Shown piece by piece: positions 45,484 through 57,098 of a stretch of 64,000 bases of DNA. The position numbers and the translations under genes were made by a program. This DNA comes from Wurfbainia villosa. Taxonomy: Eukaryota > Streptophyta > Magnoliopsida > Zingiberales > Zingiberaceae. The stretch is taken from positions 28,169,245 to 28,233,244 of the forward strand of contig CM046003.1 in the NCBI GenBank assembly GCA_025175895.1. Reading direction: 5' to 3'. The stretch's first letter is position 1; each line of letters begins with the position of its first letter. A model generated the notes under the pieces. That model ran no database searches and had not been told where the DNA came from. It was given only the letters and a program-made list of their open reading frames with translations.

Positions 45484-47048
45484 CTATACCACCAAGACAG
45501 TTGCACAACTTTTAACTTCTGGCTTTGGGACCCCTGTATCTTGCTCTTTGAGTCGAGTCCTATTCAGCTGTGCAGGAGGGGAAAGAGAATCTCCTTCAGC
45601 AGGAGTTTCTTCTATTGAAAATAAGGCACTGCAATGCCCTATAGAATTTATCTCATCTTTTTCGGGCAATTTCCCCGGTATTCTTATGAACGAGCTAGCT
45701 ATCTGAGCGATCTGGTTCTCCAACATTTGGGTATGGCTTGTGAGACCATCTACGGAAGCCTTCAAATCCTTCAGTACCTCTTCGATTTGCAAATGCCTCT
45801 GTTGAAATTCAGTGTTTGCTTTTGTTTGGGTTAATATAAACCCCTCCATCATTTGCTCCAATTTGGAATTTTAAGGAGCTAGTTGTGCATTCGGTTGTTG
45901 CCCGTAAAAGAAGTTTGGATGGTTCCTCCAAGCAAAATTGTAGGTGTTCAAATAAGGGTTGTTCGGCCTTTAATTGAAATTGTTCACGACATCAACCTGC
46001 TTGATTTATCCTCCTTGATTAGACAGATGCCCATGGCAATATTCTTCCAAGTGACCTGTCAACCCACAACTTGCACAAAGCGCATTAGCAACATATGTAG
46101 TATTTGAACTTAAAGAATCAAACCTTTTGTTCAGTACATTCATTTGAGCTGCTAGGTGGTCTACTAAATTGACAATGTACTTTACCACAACTTATGTGGG
46201 ATGGCTACATTTCAAGGCCCACTAGTGGTGATTCTGTGCTACTTCCTTAATCAACTCTTTGGCTTCTTCAATCGTCTTATTCATTAAATCTCCTTCTGTA
46301 GCAGAATCTAAGGATACCTTTGTGGCATATGTGACTCCGTTGTAGAAAGTGTGAATCACTAGCCACCACTCAAGTCCATGGTAGGGGCATTGTTGGAGCA
46401 TACTCTTAAACCTATCCTAGGCTTCAAATAGAGACTCCCCTTCCTTTTGCCGAAAGCTTGTGATTAAATGGCACATATAAGTAGTCTTGCTAGGTGAAAA
46501 GAATTTGTTCAGAAATTGTTGCTCGCATTGTGCCCACGAAGTGATGCTTCCTATAGGTAGAGAATGCAACCATGTATTTGCCTTGTCCTTGAATGAAAAT
46601 AGAAATAGACTCAATCGGATGACATCAGCAGGTACTCCATCAAACTTCAGGGTGGAATAGATTTTCAAAATTATTTCCAAGTGCAAATTCGGATTTTCCA
46701 TAACTGCTCCACTAAATTGGTTTTGCTGGACCATATGATGAGTGTCGGCTTGAGTTCAAAGTTGTTAGCCTTTATGGTTGGGCTAACTATGTTGGAACGC
46801 AACCCTCTCGTGCTCAGGATCGCATAATCTTGAAGGGGCCTATTGCCTACGTTCACTAGGTTATTATTTTGAGGGGCACCATTTCCTTCCATCTCTCTCT
46901 GCTCTACTCTTCTGCGATGGAAAGTTTTGTCGATCTCTGGATCCAACGAATGTAGATTCTTAGACCTCATATGTCTATGCATACAACAAAAATAGAAATA
47001 ACCTAAAATCAACTTCAAAATAAACAATAAGATGATGAATAAAAACAC
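45484..47048 (-). pseudogene. Gypsy-E gag (Retrotrans_gag type)
   Basis: Frames on the minus strand combine as follows. The N-terminus reads SLDPEIDKTFHRRRVEQREMEG and RPLQDYAILSTRGLRSNIV (47048-46740). After a frameshift near 46720 come VQQNQFSGAVMENPNLHLE, VIRLSLFLFSFKDKANTWLHSLPIGSITSW and FLNKFFSPSKT (46734-46417). After a stop, HGLEWWLVIHTFYNGV-like remnants run to a zinc knuckle (CASCGLTGHLEEYC, 46036-46077). The linker frame 45861-45484 then continues toward protease. This is the capsid polyprotein of Athila/Tat-type gypsy elements. At least one frameshift and three stops break it. Confidence 0.88.
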
Positions 47049-47150
47049 TTAATAAAGAAATAGACGAAAGAAAAAGATGCTAGAATACTAATGTTGAAAC
47101 TAAGTCTAATCTAATTGTTGCGCATTTCGAATAATATAGAATAAATCATT

Positions 47151-47167
47151 CTCCGACAACGATGCCA
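47151..47167 (-). promoter_or_regulatory. Primer-binding site of Gypsy-E
   Basis: The minus strand reads TGGCATCGTTGTCGGAG six bases after the LTR end. It resembles the TGGCGCCGTTGCCGGGG site of Athila-type gypsy elements, with CpG sites decayed. Confidence 0.8.
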
Positions 47168-47173
47168 AAAACT

Positions 47174-48809
47174 TGATGACGTGCAAACCGAGTCCTCAAC
47201 TATAGGACCAAAGACTTGATGTGTGCACACCCGCAAGTGAACAATTGTCATCAAGTAATAAAAATATTGATTCCTTAGGGATTGATATTTGATTACTTGT
47301 CTACTTAGTGAATCCAATTGTCTAGGCTTGATCACAATATGGGAAATTACTCTATCATAGAATTCTAATGGACAAAGCTTAGATGTTGGTGTCACGCGAA
47401 GTAGGAAGAGGATTTACTCAAGTTTAAAGGTGATCCTAGGATTTCAATAGCACATATATGATGTCGAACACGTCATCTAGATATGTCCCTTAGTTTTTCA
47501 TGATTGTTTACGTGAGTAGTCCATCTTGTTTAATCACATTGTGAACTTTTGGAACTATATAGGATTTACTTATTCCCAAGCCAAAGTTTTATTTCAGAGA
47601 GACAGAGCTAGTTAGTTGTTGTCAACGAGATAACCCTATCACATGGTCCCTCAACCTTTGGGTTATCGTCTCCTACAATGTAGCCTTGTGCTGGAATAAG
47701 TTCAATGCACTCTAGAATATCCAATGTTCTCCCTACGAACAGGTAGATCTACTTTCATATCTTACTCTTTCACGTCTTGAATTCCTACGATTCCTGGGGA
47801 ATAGTTCACCTTTCGGTTAATCCTAAATTCCCTTAATATTTGATATGAATGCTTTTGCCATCCATATCGACTAAGCACAGTAGTTCAAGAACACAATCAA
47901 TCATAATCATCAAACTTTAGGATACAAATTGTGTGTATAAAGATTAAAGCCTCTTTGAATTCATGCATGACAATGTTCAACAAACATATGGTTACTTGCT
48001 AATCCTAGAATCAAGAGATCTACTCCATATAATTATAGAAACAAACACAAGACATTAAGATAGAAATAGATACAACCAAAGTTATTTGAATATGAAAGAA
48101 AATTGTTCCGGTTCGGTTAGAATTGCATCGTGGTTGTGTCTTGATGGAGATCTCTCGTCATTGTCCTGATTCTCCTTCTTTCCTCCAATTCTTGAGCCTT
48201 TTGGTGCTTTTTAGGGCACTGTCCTCCCCTTCTAATTCTCTAGTGATCCTTCCTTTATATAGAGGTCATCTCCTTCTTTCCATAAATACACAAAAAACCT
48301 AAGCCTCATGAATTGCGACGCTGCCACACGATCGTGTGGTAGACACATGACCCTGTTGTGTGTCTCTCTGGAAATCAGCCTAGAAAAAGACACGACCATG
48401 TGAAAAACACACACCCAGCCATGCTTCCCTCAGGAGAAAATCTTCATCGTGCCAAAAACCCACCGTCTACCATCTTCCCTACATAATGAGGAACGATCAT
48501 GCCTTTTTCGCATGACCCTGCCGTGTGTTTCTCTAGACACTTTTTGAACTTCATCTCCTTCTTCAGGGAACATGCTCGTGTCTTGGGGACACGGTCAGAG
48601 AATGCTTCCCTTCATTCTTTGCTCCATAAGAAACTTCATTTAATCTTTAAATCTCCATCCTATCAAGACAAAAATAACAAAATCAAATATCCGAACTAGA
48701 AAGTAACTAAATGATATAAAATAAAGCAAATATGCAACAAATGTCAACTAAATGAATTAAGATGTGTGCCAAAATAATAACTAAAACTCTATATAAATTG
48801 CACACATCA
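47174..48809 (-). repeat. Gypsy-E 5' LTR
   Basis: It runs on the plus strand from TGATGACGTGC to TTGCACACATCA and is followed by the CATAC duplication. It is the partner of 33086-34703. ACACG/CGTGT inverted motifs lie at 48310-48600. Confidence 0.9.
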
Positions 48810-49000
48810 CATACTTATCATTAAAGGCAATAATAAGATAATTAAATCTATTAAAGAGATGTTGAACTCAAGATTCGATATGAAGAACATCAGTCTTGCT
48901 GATATGATTCTAGAAATTAAGATTCTTAAAACATCAAAAGACTTGGCAATGAGATGGGTGAAAGTCCTAAAGGGCCATAAGAGATTGGATGTTATGTGAG
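48810..49000 (+). pseudogene. Copia-G reverse transcriptase, continued
   Basis: Directly after Gypsy-E and its CATAC duplication the plus strand reads (D)ILIIKGNNKIIKSIKEMLNSRFD, then MKNISLADMILEIKILKTSK. This is the thumb-side sequence that follows YVDD in copia reverse transcriptase. Joined conceptually to 33085, the frame is continuous across the insertion. It ends near 48995 in unrelated sequence. Confidence 0.85.
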
Positions 49001-49171
49001 TGTGAAAAATCCTAACAAGTCAAGGAGAATCAAATGTTAGATGAGTGTGGAAGTCTAAACAAGTCAAGGAAGATCAAATACTTGGAATTGAAGAAGTCTT
49101 GGTAGGTAAAGGTTGACTGGATGCTAAGTGCGAGAAGGAAAGTCTAAATAGGTTAGAGAGGACTGGGTGTT
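49001..49171. other. LTR-like fragment between Copia-G and Copia-I
   Basis: Repeated phrases (AAGTCTAAACAAGTCAAGG, AAGTCTTGGTAGG, GGTTGACTGGATG) resemble the left part of SIRE-like U3 regions such as 51860-52040. It is probably a fragment of another LTR. Its borders cannot be fixed. Confidence 0.35.
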
Positions 49172-50480
49172 TGTGATAGGATTGAAATAATGATAGAGGG
49201 AGAGGGAGTGAATATCGTTACTTAAAATTTATAGATCCAATAATAAATAAAAAATAGATAAAAAATAAAGTAATCAATACAAATAAGAATTTAAGTAGTA
49301 GAAAAGTAAATGCCACAAGCATTTAACATAGTTCATCTTTCCTCCTAGCTTCCTATTTCATGGGCAATGATCTGTCACATGGCCAATGTAATAACCCACT
49401 AAATTTTCACCTTTTTAGAAGATCTAGAGGTGGAGAAATCACTTACTAAATATGTATAAAATGGAGTATAGTAAGAGTAAAATGAATAAGACAATAATTA
49501 AATATAACGAAATATAGACGGTTGTCTTAGGAGAGAAGAACAACTTGCTTGCTTGAATTGAGTTGCTTGAAGTGCTTGATAATTGAATTGATTCTTAGTT
49601 GATGATTTTGTTGTTGTTGTTATTATTCCAAGCTACTAAGGTTTTCTCTTTAATAGACTTCTTCCGAGCCCTTGGAAGCCCTTCTGAGTCTCCCCTAGCC
49701 CAAGCTCAATCCAATTCGACTCCTTCGGTCTATATCTATTTTCGGGCACCCTGAATCCTTCCAAGTGTCCAAATACTGATGTGGAAGAATCTCAACGACA
49801 TTTGATCAATCTGATTCAGCTGCTCTTTATCCTAGTCCAGTCACCCAAATGTTGATGTGATCGAATACTATGGGCAACAACTCTCCAATCACCACATCAT
49901 CATGAACCTAGACTTGATTTAGATCTGGACTCCAATCACTTGGACCTCCGATCACTATGATCCGTTATGGGCACTTGGATTCCTTAATCCAGTTGATCTA
50001 ATTCAAATTGAAACCTGAGTTCCTACATCACAGAGTTAGTATACAAAAGCATATATCTATGCAACAACTCAGTTGTCTCACTCTTGACTTACATCAGAGT
50101 GGCAGCTAACTCAAGTTTACCCTATCCCAAAATATAGTGGCACCCCCTCATTATCTTCTGAAATGGAAGATCACTCAAGCTTACCTTGTTTGAGACCTTC
50201 AGAAATTATCTTGCCTAGGATTTTAGGACTTATCTTAGTCACTTGACCACCCAACCAAAATTCATGCCTTCTGGGCATCTCTAGACTTTACCTGTCTATT
50301 CACTCCATGTCTTCCTTGGTCACCTGACCATCCTACCAGAACACACTTATGGACTTCATCAATCAAGCTTCTACACCTGCTCACTTGATAAATCATATTA
50401 AATCATCAAACATCCTAACTTTAATCATGTTCTATATATCAAAACATAGGTTTGAATTTTTTGTGCTTCTAGCATCAACA
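49172..50480 (-). repeat. Copia-I 3' LTR
   Basis: On the plus strand it starts TGTGATAGGATTG with a GAGGGAGAGGGAGTGAATA block (compare the LTR ends at 29351 and 43847) and ends TTCTAGCATCAACA. It is followed by a polypurine tract on the minus strand (AAAAAAGGGGGAGAT, 50481-50495). Only this LTR is in the window. Confidence 0.78.
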
Positions 50481-51361
50481 ATCTCCCCCTTTTTTATGTG
50501 TGACAAATTTTTTAAAATTAGGAGAAAAAAGTATAAATGAATGCACTCTCCCCCTAAATAATAGATTGAAATCTCCCTCTTTGAAAAGTACAAAAAATTC
50601 TTTTCTCTCTAGTTTTCAAATAATTAATTTTAACTTTAAAATCTCTCACTTTCTCCCCCTTTGACATACATCAAAACATAGAACAAAATAGGAGACAAGT
50701 AAGATTTACACATGTTAAAAAAAATATATCAATTGAGTCCAGACAAGTTATGCATGAAATCATCATAAAGTCAAGTCTAACTAAGTTAAATTTCTAGCCA
50801 AACAGATCATACTAAAATCAATAAGTTAATACATAAGCAAAGTAAACAAATCAAGCTTCAACTTTTAAGCATCAAGTGTGAAAATTAAGTCAAGTCAAAT
50901 AAATCAACTTTTAAGCATCAAGTGTGAACAATCAAGTCAAATAAATCAACTTTCAAGTACGAAAGATAAAATAAATAAGTCGATAGATCAAGTCGACTTC
51001 AAAATTTAAGTCAAATATTAAGTTAATAAGTCAAATTATACTAGATTTAACCAAATCTATAATAAAATGTCCTAATCAGAAGGAGGTGGAGGAGGATGAA
51101 TCATCTGCCAAGACCTAAGCATCTTGATCACCTCCATGTGTCATGTCTGCGGCAACTCCATCATGACCTACTACTACTCCTCTAATCTTTGAAATTCCTT
51201 AGACATAGTCTCCTCTGATCTAGTGACTATGCTCGCTAATGTAGGAGCAGATGGAGGTGGAGGTAGTTGGGGTAAGTCAAAAAAATTGAAGTATGGTAGA
51301 TCTTCATCCTAAGATGGTTGAGGCTGAGGTTGCCCCCATGTTTCCAAGATAGAACATTATT
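50481..51361 (-). other. Copia-I internal region next to the 3' LTR
   Basis: From the polypurine tract to about 51060 it is AT-rich and non-coding, with AAGTCAA and AAGCATCAAGTGTGAA direct repeats (about 50860-50940). At 51060-51300 the minus strand reads DLPQLPPPPSAPTLASIV and SEETMSKEFQRLEE, a proline-rich tail continuing the frame at 51362-51707. Confidence 0.55.
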
Positions 51362-51707
51362 TTATAGGTCCATTTTAGCCAAGGAAAAGTGTCTAAACAC
51401 TATCATGTCAAACTTAGTTAGGGGTTTAACATTACCTAAAGTAACATCAAACCCTAATGCAGCTAGTAGGGAGGTCAAAATATGAAAATAGGGTATATGT
51501 ACCCTACTATTAATGATAATGTCTGAAAAATAAATGATACAATGACACATATGTAAACTAATATTTATGCCTAACCTATGATAAAAGGCATATAACATAA
51601 ATGAATGAAAAGATCCAATAACAGCAATATTCCTAGTGTTAAATGGTAGAATGCACATCACAAGGATTTTAATTAAAATATAGTCTTTCACTCTAAGTCT
51701 AGTAAAT
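51362..51707 (-). pseudogene. Extra ORF of Copia-I between pol and 3' LTR
   Basis: About 115 codons on the minus strand begin FTRLRVKDYILIKILVMC and continue FHSFMLYAFYHRLGINISLHMC, SRVHIPYFHILTSLLAALG and PLTKFDMIVF. The hydrophobic, Leu/Ile-rich pattern is like the 'putative plant transposon protein' domain found next to retroelement pol genes. I am not certain of the match. It is followed by a proline-rich tail (51300-51060). The upstream end is cut by the Copia-H LTR at 51708; the first few codons of the open frame (51708-51724) come from that LTR. Confidence 0.45.
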
Positions 51708-53315
51708 GTCGATGCAATTGGCACAGGTCATGATTGACCAAACTCGAGTGGGACTCAAGTAGGGTTTTGATGTTTGACAATGGTTTATAATATGGTTTGA
51801 CCATATGACTAGTGGATGGTATGGGATATCCAAGGTAATATGAGGAAGATTATTGGAGAAATCCAAGTTGGTCAAGGTTGACTGGACACTTGGTGTGGAG
51901 AAGTCCGAGTATGGTGACTTTGGCAAGAAAAAGTTCAAGTATGGTGACTTGGCAAGGAAAAGTTCAAGTATGGATACTTCACATGGGAAAATCCAAGTCG
52001 GTCAAGGAAGATCGGACACTTGGTGTTGGAAAAACCAACTGGGAGTTGGCGAGGGAAGTCCTAGCAAATATAAGAGATAGTGCTTGACGAGTGAAGTCTC
52101 AGAAGATCACGGTGTGACTGTGCTTGGCAAGTGAAGACCCGGTAGGTTTGAGAGACTATACTTGGCGAGTGAAGTCCCAGAGGCGTAACCTCTTGGCAGT
52201 AAAGTCCCGAATCCATGGCCTCTTGGCAAAGGTAGACCCGGTAGTATGACATAGCCGATGGAAGTACTTGAAGGCTAATGCAAGGATGAATGAGTCATGG
52301 AGGACTCGGATGAATACTAGAGGCGTGAGGCTAATGAAGGTGGCTAGAAGGCTTATGTTTAGGCCTAGTGTGAGTATCAAGTATGAAGGGATCATACTTA
52401 GGGTGTTAACTCTCAGTGTTGAGGTATAATAGTCGACTGGGCTTCATTTGCAGGCAAACAAAAGCAAGGCGCACTCAACTAGTGCCTCGACTAGGTTCTA
52501 ATTGAGGTGGCACCTCAATTGGACCACTTGACCAACACCTCGACTGGATCTGGGAGAAGGCATGACAACAACAACTCAAAAGCGAGGTTGCTCGACCATC
52601 ACCTTGACTAGGTGTTAGTCGAGGTGGCACCTCGACTGGATAACTCGACTAGCATCTCGACTGGATCTGGGACAGGCATGAAAATAGCCAATCAGAAGCA
52701 AGACAAACTCGGCAAACACCTCGACTGGGGTATCAGTCGAGGTGGCGCATCGACTGGCAAAGCAATCGTTGTGCAACAGTGTTCGAAATCTCAATGTTTC
52801 GATGAGAGTTGTTGGAGGCTTTGATGAGGCTTATAAGAGGAGGCTTGTGAACATTTTCCAGAGCTGATTCTTGGGGAGTTAGAAGGAAAAGTGTTGTTGC
52901 ATTCCAAACTTCTAGGGCATTCTCCAACACAACCAAAACAAGCAATCAAGCAAAGGCATTCGTGTAAAGTGTTTTTTGTTTCTTCATTTCATTTACATCT
53001 TGTATTTAGTTGTTATTGTTGTAAGCTCTATTGTAAGAGGTTTCTCCACCTCCATAGTATTTCCAAGAAGGAAAAAGTTTAGTGGTGATGTGCATCACTA
53101 GAGCTCCCTATGGCTCGACCGTGGAGTCGGAACTAGGGTTCCAAACTGCATAAAATCTGTGTCATGTTTGTGTTGTGTTTTGAGCTTGTATTTGTATTAG
53201 TATTTCTATTTTCTCTGTGTACTAACAATTATAGACAAGCACGATGAATCCAAGTGAAGAAATCGCCGAATCACTATTCATCTCCCCCCCCTCTAGTGAC
53301 GCCAACGTTCCTACA
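51708..53315 (+). repeat. Copia-H 5' LTR
   Basis: It starts TGTCGATGCAATTGG and ends CAACGTTCCTACA before the PBS. U3 has tandem phrases of the type GACTTGGCAAGGAAAAGTTC (51900-52030). A cluster of CTCGACTGG/CAGTCGAGG palindrome variants follows (52430-52760), then TATA (TTATAAGAGG, 52831-52840). A long C run (CACTTCTCCC..CCCCCTCTAG-like, 53282-53293) lies near its end, as in related LTRs. Confidence 0.75.
52430..52760 (+). promoter_or_regulatory. CTCGACTGG/CAGTCGAGG array upstream of TATA (Copia-H)
   Basis: One TAGTCGACTGG (52430) is followed by repeated CCTCGACTGG, TAGTCGAGG and CAGTCGAGG motifs, often as inverted pairs around GTGGCACC. It sits in the same place relative to TATA as the CAGTCGACTG arrays of the other LTRs, with a diverged core. 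Confidence 0.5.
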
Positions 53316-53317
53316 AG

Positions 53318-53330
53318 TGGTATCAGAGCT
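53318..53330 (+). promoter_or_regulatory. Primer-binding site of Copia-H
   Basis: TGGTATCAGAGCT, two bases after the LTR end, is the copia initiator-tRNA PBS. Confidence 0.93.
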
Positions 53331-53380
53331 AGATTGCTCTTCAATCGGACTAACGACTGAGGGAGCTAAAGCTAGAGGCG

Positions 53381-54984
53381 ATGGATTTTGGAGACAGATT
53401 TGGATGTGATATTCGATTTCCACCACCCTATGGATTTAGAGGATTTTCTCAATGGAAGACAATGACTGAGTTTTTCTTCCAAATGAACATAGAGGATGGG
53501 TTTGCCCTAATAGAGGGGGTTCAAGACTCCAACGGACAAGAAGGGGAGAACTCTCAACCGGAGTAAATGGACTGAGGGACAAGTCCAAAGATTCGAAGCT
53601 AATAATAAGGTAATGAAGATTTTGGTTAATTTAATACCTAATAACATTTTGTGAAAATTAGGGAAGTTCAGGGATGCTAAGGAATTATGGAGCAAACTTG
53701 CTAAGGTCCATAATGAATCTTCCATGATCCAAGATGATGACAAGTCCAAGGAGAAGAATATTCATCATCCCAAACTCTTGATGATTCGGAGATTGAGAAG
53801 TGTTCAACTTCTAAGATTGAAGAAATTTTAGAATCCTCTACCTCAAGAATTGAGGGGGAGGTTATATCCTCCATGTCAAAGCAAGAAGAGAAACCTTCTA
53901 CCTCCGGGAGAAATTAAGAAGATGTCCAAAATTCTCCTACCATTCAAGAAGGTAACTCAAATTTAATTATTAAAAATAAAAATCATATAACATGCTTTGA
54001 GTGTAGGGAAGTAGGGCATTATAAGAGTAAATGCCCAAAATGATTCAAGAAGGCTCAACCGACACCAAGGGTCAAAGAAAAGTCAAAGGAAGCCAAAGCC
54101 TCAATTTGTAAGAGCAAGGAGCATATAGTATGCCTCAAGTGCAACAAAAGGGGACATTACCGGAGCCAATGTCCTAGGGGGAGTCACCCTCGGAAGGGCA
54201 AAGAAGAGAGTTCAAATGTAGGGGGAGTTAAGACAAACCCTAAGGTAAATTTAAATAATGCTCTTCCTTTACGTAATGTTAGAAAGCATGTTCATAATTT
54301 TTTTGTTATTGCTCATGAACAAGAGTATACTAGAAATAAATATTGTTGATTAGGTGATAAACATGTTAATTTGCCTAAGGACAATTCTAGAACCACACTA
54401 CCTAAGGATGGGAGGTAGAGAACAAAAACCTAGGCTTTAATCCTAAGAAATCTAGACACATGCCTAGGAGGAAAAAGGATATCCCAAGAGATCATAGAGA
54501 TTCAAAATTGGAGAAATTAGAAGTGGAAAATTAAGCTTTGAGGTAAAAGCTTGAGAAATTAGAGAAGACCCTTAGGAAGATGAAAAATATAATTATAGGG
54601 TCTAATGGTCAAAACGTAGGAGTTAGGAGGCAAGAACCTTCTAAGGACAAGAAATGCTTGGGTCACAAGCCTAAGTCCAAGGTAGTCAAGCCCACCTACC
54701 ACAATGCTCCATTTAATTATGGAACTACTCCTAGGTCTAGGAAAGTCAATGTTACTATGGAAGTCATCCCTAAGGCTAATCTTGACAAGTGTCTGGTGGC
54801 TAAGGTTTCAAAGAAATCTAGGAAAGTCACTAACAAGGTTACAAGGGAAGCAATCCCTAGGGTTAACCTTGACAAGACCAAAATGACCAAGGCTTCCAAG
54901 TCTAGGAGGGTCATTAAGAAAGTACTAAGGGAAGTTATCCCTTGTGAGTACCTAGTAAACTCAAGGAGCTCCAATAGGTATTGA
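53381..54984 (+). pseudogene. Copia-H gag with two zinc knuckles
   Basis: ATG at 53381 starts DFGDRFGCDIRFPPPYGF, then GFSQWKTMTEFFFQMN and GFALIEGVQD. A frameshift follows near 53550, and later frames give QVQRFEANNKVMKILVNLIP and FRDAKELWSKLAKVHNESS. Two CCHC knuckles are readable: CFECREVGHYKSKC (53994-54035) and CLKCNKRGHYRSQC (54133-54174). The last open piece (54580-54984, 134 codons) is very basic. It contains three imperfect copies of about 28 residues (SRKV…EVIPKANLDK; SRKV…EAIPRVNLDK; SRRV…EVIP). It is a SIRE-like capsid protein with several stops. Confidence 0.82.
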
Positions 54985-55593
54985 GTTCTTAGGAGCATGA
55001 TTCCCTCATGCTAGATGGGTTAGAGTGTGTCAACCTCAAATGGATGGGTACTTAACCTAACCATGGTAGAGTTGACACTTTAGGACATTTTCAAGGTTAT
55101 AGGATTCCTTGAAAATGAGATTGAATTATGTCCTAAAAGATTTTAGGATGTGCGAATGAATTTTATGGAAGTTGAAAATTTGATCAAAATTGGCACAATA
55201 GGTTTAAAGTCATAGTGTGTCATTTTGGGTTTTTGGCACATTTTGGGATTTGGTTTATTATGGAAAAATGGGATTTAAATATAGAAAATAGCAATTAGGT
55301 TTAAAACTCAAGTATGTTTATACCTTTGTATTATTTATATGTTATGCTTTGTTTGTCATATGTCATGTCATGACATCATATTTTATTTGATCATATAAAA
55401 TATCATGATAATGATTAGATTAATTATGTCATGTTTTTACTTAGGTCTATCTTTATGCCATGACATGATGATTATTGGCTATGTTTTAATTCATGCTATC
55501 TATTATGCCATGATCATCATTCATGCATTTAGGTTTATTAAAATTAATTTAAGGACAATGACATGATTTGGAGTCCCATGATAAGGGAATCAA
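54985..55593 (+). other. Copia-H post-gag region
   Basis: It begins with remnants such as LDGLECVNLKWMG-like codons and then becomes AT-rich non-coding sequence with repeated CATGTCATGACATCAT-type phrases (55360-55520). No gene is seen. Confidence 0.55.
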
Positions 55594-57098
55594 ATTGTCA
55601 TGCCCCGGGGGCCTATTCGCCATCCAAATGACGGAGGAGCCCCTTAGTGACAATACTCATAAACACAATACTGGAACCAGATCTGGTAAAAACTCTGAAA
55701 TAATATAGAAATATAATTATTTTATGGAATTAAAAGTAAAATACATTTTTAAGATTAAATCCAATTGCGACAAAATCCAAAATGCATAAACAAATTACGA
55801 TAACAACAAAGGAAAATTGAACGACATCTCGTTCGAACGCTGTGGGACCAGCACGACCAGGGACTCTCTGAGAGAAGCAATGGTAAGTCAACTGGACTCG
55901 TCCTCTATCAGCTAACCTAGAGGATAGGAGAAGAGGGGGTGAGTACAACCACTCAGTGGGTGGATAGAATAAAGTGCATAATCATAATGGACATAATGGA
56001 TAGGCTGGACATAATGAACATAATGAAAGTCAAAGAAACAAACTAGAGTAACTCAAACCTCAGAGTACCCATATCAGTCCGCCACTAACCTAGTCAGCAA
56101 TATAATAAATACACCTGTAATACATATGACCAACTGTAAATCTACAAACACTAAATACATACCTGAAAACGGTACATACCAAAATCACCTAAACGGATAT
56201 AAAATACCTCCACACAAATATATTTAGAATCACCAAAAATAAACATACATAATACCTCCTGTATGTGTATGACAATCATATGCAACAACAACAAGTACAA
56301 CAAGCAATGCATATAGTAAAAACGTATGCACATGATGCAATCACCTTGTCACCCCTGACGCCAGTCAAGCCACCGACATGTCATATATGTCGGCCAAGTG
56401 GGTAGGGCTATGACAACTGTGCACTCTGATGTCACCACACCTAGGTGACCGAGTGGACAGGATGCTGGCGGAGTATAACCCTCCTATCCCATGTATGTAT
56501 ATGTGGGGCAATCACCTCGTCGCAACTCCTCGTCTCATGACAAAGGAGAGATCCCTGTCTGCTACCACGTCGCAATACTAATTGTTAGGACCCTTGGAAC
56601 GGCTAGAGGGGGGGGGGGTGAATAGCGTAGATGAAATTCGCTCGCGTTTGTGTCTACAATTTCGTTAGTGCGCAGCGGAAGTAGAAATAATAAAAGTGAT
56701 AACGAAATAGACAACAAGCTAACACAATGATATAACGTGGTTCGGAACCGCACGGTTCCTACTCCACGGATCGAGCTCTAAAGAGCCCTAGTGATGCACA
56801 CACACTCACTAATGATAAACATTCCTTCTCGACACAAGTCGAAGGCGGAGAAACCCCTTACAATAAATCTTACAACAGTAAGAATGAAATACAAGCAATA
56901 TACAATGTAAATTTGAAATACAAGTAAAGAAAAGACTTTACAACACTTGTTTTGATTGCTTGAATGCTTGGTTGCTTGCTTGCACTTGGAGACCTGATTT
57001 GCACCAACAAATCGCCCCAATAGCCCTCAAGAACCGGTTCCTTTTTCCCCCATCACGAGCTCCATATATAGCTTCAACCTGTGCTGGAAAAAGTCTAT

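Larger units (their letters stand above)
33086..48809 (-). mobile_element. Gypsy-E: Athila/Tat-like gag-protease element, split by Copia-D
   Basis: Direct LTRs lie at 33086-34703 and 47174-48809. An exact five-base duplication CATAC flanks them (33081-33085 and 48810-48814). Adjacent to the right LTR is a PBS of the TGGCATCG/GTCGGAG type, known in Athila-like elements as TGGCGCCGTTGCCGGGGA. The internal region encodes gag and protease (minus strand, 47048-45031). No reverse transcriptase, RNase H or integrase of its own is present after removal of Copia-D, so the element is non-autonomous. Confidence 0.88.
51708..55593 (+). mobile_element. Copia-H: 5' LTR and gag of a SIRE-like element
   Basis: It consists of a 5' LTR (51708-53315), a PBS, a broken gag (53381-54984) and non-coding sequence to 55593, where a gypsy LTR begins. 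Protease, integrase and reverse transcriptase are not in the window. The rest was either displaced by the gypsy insertion or lost. The left end is set by TGTCGATGCAATTGG and by the break in the Copia-I frame. Confidence 0.75.

Noticed and set aside
49001..49171. Separate small transposon between Copia-G and Copia-I
   Set aside because: No terminal repeats or target duplication can be seen. It is better described as an LTR-like fragment.
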